NCBI RefSeq assembly: GCF_030445035.2
Contig: NC_080673.1
Location: 157,662,216 to 157,726,215, forward strand
Origin: Dasypus novemcinctus
Lineage: Eukaryota; Chordata; Mammalia; Cingulata; Dasypodidae
Length of the DNA stretch: 64,000 nucleotides
Direction of reading: 5' to 3'
Shown here: piece after piece, positions 58,869-64,000 of the stretch
How positions within the stretch are numbered: the first letter of the stretch is position 1
Layout: each line of letters begins with the position of its first letter
Translations under genes and position numbers: made by a program
Notes under the pieces: generated by a model
The model's database searches: none
Told to the model about the DNA's origin: nothing
Seen by the model: only the letters and a program-made list of their open reading frames with translations

Positions 58869-60495
58869 GTTTTTCAGAACACGTTATTTATTAAACAGTT
58901 TATTTTTAAAAAATCACAAGGAAGCAGAGAGCAGCTTCTACTAGCCATGTAGGACTTTGAAAATTCTTGAGATCAGTCTGTGTAAAGACTATTTGAGATA
59001 ATATCAGAAGACTATAAAAAAGTCTTGGGGCAAGACAGTAGGCTGCAGGTAGAAAACAAAGCCCTGAGGATAATAATGGAGTAATAATCATTAAGCAGAC
59101 CTTAATATAAGACATGCAACATTAGCTTTGAGAAATTCTAGGTGATTTGTGGTTGACAATTTTCAGATGGATAGAAGAAATTAAAAAGAACTCAGCAAGA
59201 ATACATTTTCATACAATAACATCTTGCCTTACTTGGTATAAATTGGTTTCTTTCTTCCAACCAAAGCCAGCATACATGATTTGCAACAGCAGTTAACTTG
59301 CTATATACATTCATGTCCTAAAATGTTTTAAAAATATTTTTTTTATAATAGCCTGAAGGAAACCTCCTGAGAAAAATCTGAATTAGTCTCCATTCATAAT
59401 TTCTTGTTTTCAGAGGCTACAACACCAGAAAAGTTGTAGTGTGAATACTACGAACTCTCAAATGGTCTTTTGAAGATGGTTGTGAAATTGCCTAATTTTC
59501 ATTAGGCTATTGTCAGTTTTAAAACACAGGAAATTTTCTAATGGGCTGTAGGCTCAGCTGATTCTGCCTGCCTGGTCTATAACCTCTGTTTCCCAGTCAG
59601 AACATCTGGGCGGCGGCAGACTTCAGGGAAGATCTTGTCTTGAGTGGACGCAGAGGCAGGAACACTGTTCCTTGGTACCTGAGGGTGTCCTAGCATCCTT
59701 CCTGCCCCTTTCCGACAAAGGCCCCACCTCAGGAGAACACTGAAAGGAGCAGAGGTATAACAAACATCTCAGAAGACCAAAGGCATCTTCCCACAGGGAA
59801 TAAAAAGCTAATAACAATCCCTAACAGTATTTTAAATAGTGCAATTATTACCCTATTTTAGGTACATTGTTTAAAAGATCTTGGGAATTTATCTGGAACT
59901 TAACCATTTACATTTCTCCCTATGGGAATCTCTGAGTCTAACCGATCAATCTAAAAGCTGCACTTTCCTTAAAAAAATTTTAGTTTGGAGTTTGCTCATA
60001 TAAAGTATCTCCCAAGAATCTGTGATAACCTCTCAGTAGAATAAATATATCTCAAATGAGTCCTCCTTTTAAAAATAAGTTTGCATTTCTAAGAAAATGA
60101 AAAGGCTTTTACAAAAGCCAAAAGCTTCTATAACAACAACTGACTCTATCGAACTCTATCCCCCTTTTAAAAATACACGTCACCATGTTGGCTTTTTCAA
60201 GCCCACCAGAATGCTCATATTCCGTAAGAAGAATCCAAGCCTTTTTTGCTGGGCAAAGTTCCTCTTCCAAGCCCACAGGAATACTTGCAACGCCAAGGAG
60301 CGTACTCTGTTTTCTTAACCCTTTGTGGGGCCAACCATTCCTGAGGCCTTGGGCATGTCTGGGTCTAAATCAGTTTCACATACAGGTAAGTTTTCTTGCC
60401 CAGCAGCACGAGAAGCTGCTGACTTCATTGCAAAGACACTGGAAGGGCCAGACACAGGCCTTCCCCCTGACGGAGTGGTTGAGTGGTCAGCAAAC
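58868..60495 (-). other. ATP10D: ATP10D 3' UTR (inferred)
   Basis: This is non-coding minus-strand sequence after the ATP10D stop. Part of it, 60512-60315, would be coding in the frame one base off (see frameshift entry). The 59590-59800 segment is more GC-rich than its surroundings. The 3' limit is inferred from the AATAAA pair only. Confidence 0.5.
58887..58904 (-). promoter_or_regulatory. ATP10D: Candidate ATP10D poly(A) signals (two AATAAA, minus strand)
   Basis: Two minus-strand AATAAA hexamers (+ strand TTTATT at 58899-58904 and 58887-58892) lie ~1.6 kb downstream of the ATP10D stop region. Another lies at 58641-58646. Which one is used cannot be told from sequence. Confidence 0.45.
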
Positions 60496-60512
60496 TTAGA
60501 TTTCACGGTCAC
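60315..60512 (-). pseudogene. ATP10D: Out-of-frame ATP10D C-terminal tail
   Basis: In the frame that does not continue from the upstream exon sequence, the minus strand stays open for ~65 codons (KSKFADHSTTPSGGRPVSGP, later SSVFAMKSAASRAAGQENLP and finally GMVGPTKG) to a stop at 60315-60317. These phrases resemble what I remember of the human ATP10D C-terminus (an 'AVFAMKSAS' stretch and a 'GPSKG' end). The tail therefore seems to be present but disconnected by a 1- or 2-base shift near 60512-60516. The recollection of the human sequence is from memory. Confidence 0.6.
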
Positions 60513-60640
60513 TCATCTTTCCAGCCACATTCCACTTCTTGAGAGCTTCAGTCCTCCCCTCTGGAGTCAGTCTGTCAAGGTGCTTAGCTCTCAGAATTGG
60601 AGTTGGAAACAAGGATCCCTGAAGAACTCGATATATAAAC
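60496..60640 (-). CDS. ATP10D: ATP10D terminal coding exon (apparently frameshifted end)
   Basis: The minus-strand acceptor TTTGTATCCTAG ends at 60641 and the exon starts at 60640. It encodes (R)FIYRVLQGSLFPTPILRAK, then HLDRLTPEGRTEALKKW and NVAGKMSDREI before TAA at 60498-60496. The P4-ATPase phrase R-V-L-Q-G-S-L-F-P-T-P follows TM10 in this family. From KMS onward the reading departs from the family: the remaining tail continues in another frame. If taken literally, the protein ends ~60 residues early. Confidence 0.88.
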
Positions 60641-63600
60641 CTAGGATACAAAGAACACCACAGAATCACATTCACCCCACATACATCATGTGACACACAA
60701 AAAAATACCAATTAGAAAAAGTGAAACAGTCTGGTGGCTACTTGTCTCCTTGAGGTAAAGGAGGAGGAGAAATGAACAATAAAAAAGGAGGTAATAATAA
60801 TAGTAAGTAAATTAATATTTGTAGACTATTTAGAACATAGTAAGTTCTTGTTAAATAAATAAATTCTGTAAAGGAGGGATATCAATAGTTGCTACCTTGC
60901 ACGCTTGGTGTTTTAAATGAGATAATACATGTAAAGCAGACAGTGTTAGCGCATAATAAGTGTTCAAAAAATGCTAGCAATTTGTATTTGTTCCCGAAGA
61001 TGGCTGTGACAAATTACCACAAACTTGGTGGCTTAAAACAAACATTTATTCCTTCACATTCTGGAAGTCAGAAGTCTGAAATCGGTGTCACTGGGCTGAA
61101 AGCAAGGTGTCAGCGGGGTTGAGTTCCCTCCAGAAGCTGAAGGGGAAAATCTGCTCCTTGCTTTCCCAGCTTCTGGTGTCTGCCAGCATTCCTAATAGCT
61201 GGTGGCCGCATCACTCCAATCTCTGCAACCGTGGTCACATTGCTTATGCCTCTTCTTTCTGTCTCAAATCTTCTGATTTTCTCTTATAATGACACTTGTG
61301 ACTGCCTTAAAACCCATTTGCATAATCCAGGCTAATCTGCCCATCTCAAGATCCTTATATCTGCAAAGACCCTTTTTCCATATAAGATAACATTCTTACA
61401 GGCTCCAAGGATTAGGACCTGATGCATATGGGGACCCTTATTCAGCAGACTACACATTGTTTCTGTGATTGTTTCATAGATGAGTAAATAGGGGTCTGAG
61501 ATCCCACCGCTACTGAGAGCGGAAGCTGGGGTTGTACACTGGTCTGACTCTGAAGTCCATGTTATCAAGTCCACTCTGACAATGCTGCCGTAATTGTTCT
61601 CAGATGGCTTGACTTTGGGAGAAGAGCCTAAATTTGTGAACATATTTTATCGTGTAATTGGCATTTTTAATGGCCAACCAGGGCGGAAACTGGAGAGGCA
61701 GAAGGTAGAGGTAAGCTGGCTTTTGTTGAAATTACAGTCATCACAGAAAGTGTTTGAAGCTAAAGCAGGGAATCAAAGCCTTGAGGAAAAGGATACTAAG
61801 TTATCAGCAGGGAGGCTTATTCAGGTTGAAAGCCAGGTTCTAAATCAGGGTCTGAAGAATTTACTTAAAAAAAATACAGAATAAAATGAGTCCAGCATTG
61901 AATTACTGAGGACAGATGTATCCCTATCTGTGACATATTTTTTACCTTTCTACTCTCGCACCTGTGTGGGCTACCTTGCTAAGCAAAGTGTGGCCTCCAG
62001 ATCAGCAGCAGGAGCAACAAGGCAGTTGGTTAGAAATGCAGAATTTCAGGCCCCACCCACAACATACTGAATCAGGATCTGCACTTTATCAAGACCCCCA
62101 GGTGATTCTAATGCATATTCAATATTCAATTTGAGAAGTACCATTACTATAATATTTGTTTCCTATAGTTGCTCTAACAAATTATCACAGACTTGCTGGC
62201 TTAAAACAACAGAAATGTGTTGTCTCACAGTTTTGGAGGCTGAATCAGTTTTACTGAGCCAAAATCAAGGAGTTGGCTGGGCCGTGTTCTCTCCAGAGGC
62301 TCGAGGGGAGACTGCATTCCTTGCCTCTTCCAGTTTCTGGTGGCTGTCAGCATTCCTTGGCTTGGGGCTCTATTCCTGCAATTTCTGCCTCCATGATCAT
62401 ACTGCCTTCTCATCAGGCCGTGCCAATGCTCCCTCTGCCTCCCTCTTATTAGGATATGAGGGATTGTATACCTGGGTCTATCTACCAGGATAATTCAAAA
62501 TAATCTCTCCATCTCTAGATCCTTAACTGAATCACATCTGCACAGCCCTAGGAATTAGGACGTGGATATCTTTTGGGGAACCATTTTCAGCTTACTGCAA
62601 CTATGTGACTTGTACTGTTAATGCTTTTTAAAGAATTTTTTTAAAAAGGCTATACTCTTAAAGTTATTCTTTCTTCAGAAATTCTATGAGTTCATCTGTC
62701 CCCTTTAAAATCTGAAAGCAGGCAAATGCAGTGAGCACCAAAGAAGCATCTCAGTTTAACAGTGATATTGTTCAGTGTAAATCCAAGTAACATAAAATGA
62801 CTTATATGCACTTTTCCTTCTCATTTCTAGAAGGCGGTTCAAAAAACAAAGGGCTCGTGCCCATTTTGCCTTGTCATGGTATTATAGATTGGGATTAGCA
62901 AATGTTTTCTGAAAAGGGCCAGATGGTAAAATTATAGGCCATGTGAGCCAGACTGTCTAACTACTCAACTCTGATGTTTCAAACTCTGTTGGAGAGCAGT
63001 CATAGACAATATGTAGATGAGTGGCACGGCTATGTTCCAGAGCTTATTTATAAAAACAGACAATGGGCCAGATTTGGCGTGTGAGGCAGTTTGTTGACCC
63101 TGTTACTGATTAATATGAAATCACCAGTTTGACTCACGTTATATCTAAAAAGGTAGAGCAACTATTTGCTATAGTGTTTTCACTAAAATAGATTTTAGAT
63201 TTTATAAAACTATACAGAAGTGCACTACTAGATTTCAAAGAATTTATAGTTAAATGCCCATCCATGCTTCTTTGCCATCTCCTCCCCCATACAATTCTAA
63301 AAATTCAGATTAAACTGAAATTGGAAGGATAATTGAAGTTAGATAAGGGAATAACACTGTATAGTTTTTAGTATTTACAGATGGCAGTAGAGACTGCTCC
63401 TTGTCCCTCAGTGTCCATTCTCCCCTTCTTCCTTTTAGAAACTCTTAAGATTTCAGCTACTCAATTGGAATCCATATACCTAGGTCCTAGCAACTTCTGG
63501 GTCATGCCATTTAAATAAAAATGTGCAGTTGCTTGTCCTCCACCTCCTTCCTTTGCCTTTTTTATGAGTAGGTGTGCTGATGGGCATGTAGACCTGGGCA

Positions 63601-64000
63601 ACACTCTTGGGAGAAAGCAGAGCTAAAAGACAGAGGAAGGGATCTAGGTCCCTGGATAATCTTGTGAAGCAAAGCCACCCTATCCCTATGAACTGGCAAT
63701 CAGATCAGACTTTTATCTGAGAGAGAACTAAAGCTTCTAGTTTGCTTAAGGCACTTTTGTTCTCTGTTAAAATAGCAAAATTAACATTTTAACTAGAATA
63801 CAAGTCAATTTGTCTACTACTAAATAGGACAATCTGCCATCTGCTCTTAGTAGTTGCTTGAAGAATTTCAAGTCTATGATTCTAGTTACTCTCTTGATGA
63901 TAAAACAAATGCCATACCTGGGCAGAAGAGCAATACTGGTGGTGAGAACACAAACTAAGTAGAACACTGGATCCAGCATGTGCTTCTGCATAATCCAGTA
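60496..64000 (-). CDS. ATP10D: ATP10D, last two exons of spliced gene (span incl. intron, partial)
   Basis: ATP10D is a P4-type ATPase that, with a CDC50 partner, moves lipid (reported substrate glucosylceramide) from the outer to the inner leaflet of the plasma membrane. Joining 64000-63918 and 60640-60496 on the minus strand gives YWIMQKHMLDPVFYLVCVLT, then TSIALLPRFIYRVLQGSLFP and TPILRAKHLDRLTPEGRTEA. This is the last transmembrane segment of the flippase and its cytosolic extension. The junction splits one Arg codon (AG|G). The rest of the gene lies to the right of the window. Its tail-to-tail position next to CORIN agrees with the human chromosome 4 order as I recall it. Confidence 0.9.
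60985..61455 (-). repeat. MaLR-type LTR-like repeat, copy 1
   Basis: In order: 'CAAATTACCACAAACTTGGT', 'GGCTTAAAACAAACATTTAT', 'TTCTGGAAGTCAGAAGTCTG', 'GCATCACTCCAATCTCTGCA', 'CAAGATCCTTATATCTGCAA', 'GGCTCCAAGGATTAGGACC'. This is the reverse complement of the element type at 14200 and a familiar eutherian repeat. The second copy lies 700 bp away in the same orientation. Confidence 0.6.
61975..62145. mobile_element. MER5A-like hAT-Charlie MITE
   Basis: 'AAAGTGTGGCCTCCAGATCA', 'TAGAAATGCAGAATTTCAGG', 'CATACTGAATCAGGATCTGC', and 'CCAGGTGATTCTAATGCATA' follow the MER5 consensus in order. Confidence 0.78.
62155..62605 (-). repeat. MaLR-type LTR-like repeat, copy 2
   Basis: 'CAAATTATCACAGACTTGCT', 'GGCTTAAAACAACAGAAATG', 'TCACAGTTTTGGAGGCTGAA', 'TTGCCTCTTCCAGTTTCTGG', and 'CCCTAGGAATTAGGACGTGG' parallel the copy at 60985-61455, with a central divergence. 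Confidence 0.6.
62895..63105. mobile_element. hAT-Charlie type MITE
   Basis: 'AGCAAATGTTTTCTGAAAAG', 'GGGCCAGATGGTAAAATTAT', 'CAGTCATAGACAATATGTAG', and 'GGGCCAGATTTGGCGTGTGA' make up a familiar eutherian MER-class DNA transposon, with GGGCCAGAT near both ends. The exact name is not asserted. Confidence 0.65.
63918..64000 (-). CDS. ATP10D: ATP10D penultimate coding exon (partial)
   Basis: This 83-nt visible part of the exon ends at the minus-strand donor GTATGG. It encodes YWIMQKHMLDPVFYLVCVLT then TSIALLP plus two bases (AG) completed by the next exon to Arg. The hydrophobic VFYLVCVLTTSIALLP is the final membrane segment of a P4-ATPase. The exon continues beyond the window edge at 64000. 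The open frame past the donor into the intron is not coding. Confidence 0.92.

Larger units (their letters stand above)
60641..63917 (-). other. ATP10D: ATP10D last intron
   Basis: This 3277-nt intron has the donor GTATGG (minus strand, + 63917-63912) and the acceptor TTTGTATCCTAG. It carries two LTR-like repeats (60985-61455 and 62155-62605), a MER5A-like MITE (61975-62145) and a further hAT-like MITE (62895-63105). Open frames on either strand are shadows of these repeats. 63110-63910 shows nothing recognisable. Confidence 0.8.

Noticed and set aside
61332..61643. Minus-strand frame of 103 codons as an extra ATP10D exon
   Set aside because: It overlaps an LTR-like repeat and shows no flippase motif. 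The penultimate and last ATP10D exons join directly in phase without it.

Overview
This window is mammalian nuclear DNA. It has large introns with consensus GT/AG splice sites, dense LINE-1, L2, MIR and hAT debris, and several copies of a tRNA-derived SINE. That SINE, with its antisense head ending in the 'CCAAGTCTGC' type sequence and its A-rich tail reading TTTATTTATTTATTT on the + strand, is the armadillo-type DAS family. The source is therefore most likely an armadillo (Dasypus or a close xenarthran). The species call rests on recognising the SINE, not on an alignment.

Genes. (1) CORIN, + strand: ten exons between 2735 and 56062 encode the C-terminal ~464 residues of corin, the type II transmembrane serine protease that activates pro-ANP. 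They encode LDL-receptor class A modules 5, 6 and 7, the scavenger receptor (SRCR) domain, the activation site (KR|ILGG) and the whole trypsin-like domain with an intact His-Asp-Ser triad. All reading-frame phases match across the nine introns (0.15 to 22.8 kb). The stop codon is at 56060-56062, and a ~1.6 kb 3' UTR ends after an AATAAA at 57669. Upstream exons (membrane anchor, frizzled domains, LDLRA1-4) lie outside the window. (2) ATP10D, - strand: the last two coding exons (63918-64000, partial, and 60496-60640) of the P4-ATPase lipid flippase ATP10D, with a 3' UTR that probably ends near 58870. The two genes are tail to tail, about 1.2 kb apart.

Layout. 1-2734 is an intron with an old antisense L1. 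2843-35760 holds the three LDLRA exons, the first SRCR exon and the 22.8 kb intron after it, which carries a near full-length but dead antisense L1 (28366-33735). 35761-39173 holds the SRCR exons and the first protease exon. 39174-51486 is a 12 kb intron with SINEs, an L2 and a lineage-specific repeat. 51487-57690 holds the remaining protease exons and the 3' UTR. 57690-58870 is intergenic. 58870-64000 is the 3' end of ATP10D.

Most notable points: an apparent frameshift in the last ATP10D exon that would replace the conserved C-terminal tail; an imperfect inverted repeat with ~70 bp arms around an AT-rich core in a CORIN intron (53203-53600); a repeat whose 3' tail and body lie in opposite orientations, suggesting twin-primed retrotransposition (18125-19735); and the antisense orientation of every recognised L1 and DAS SINE relative to CORIN. 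No undescribed gene system was found. The window looks like ordinary intron-rich mammalian sequence.
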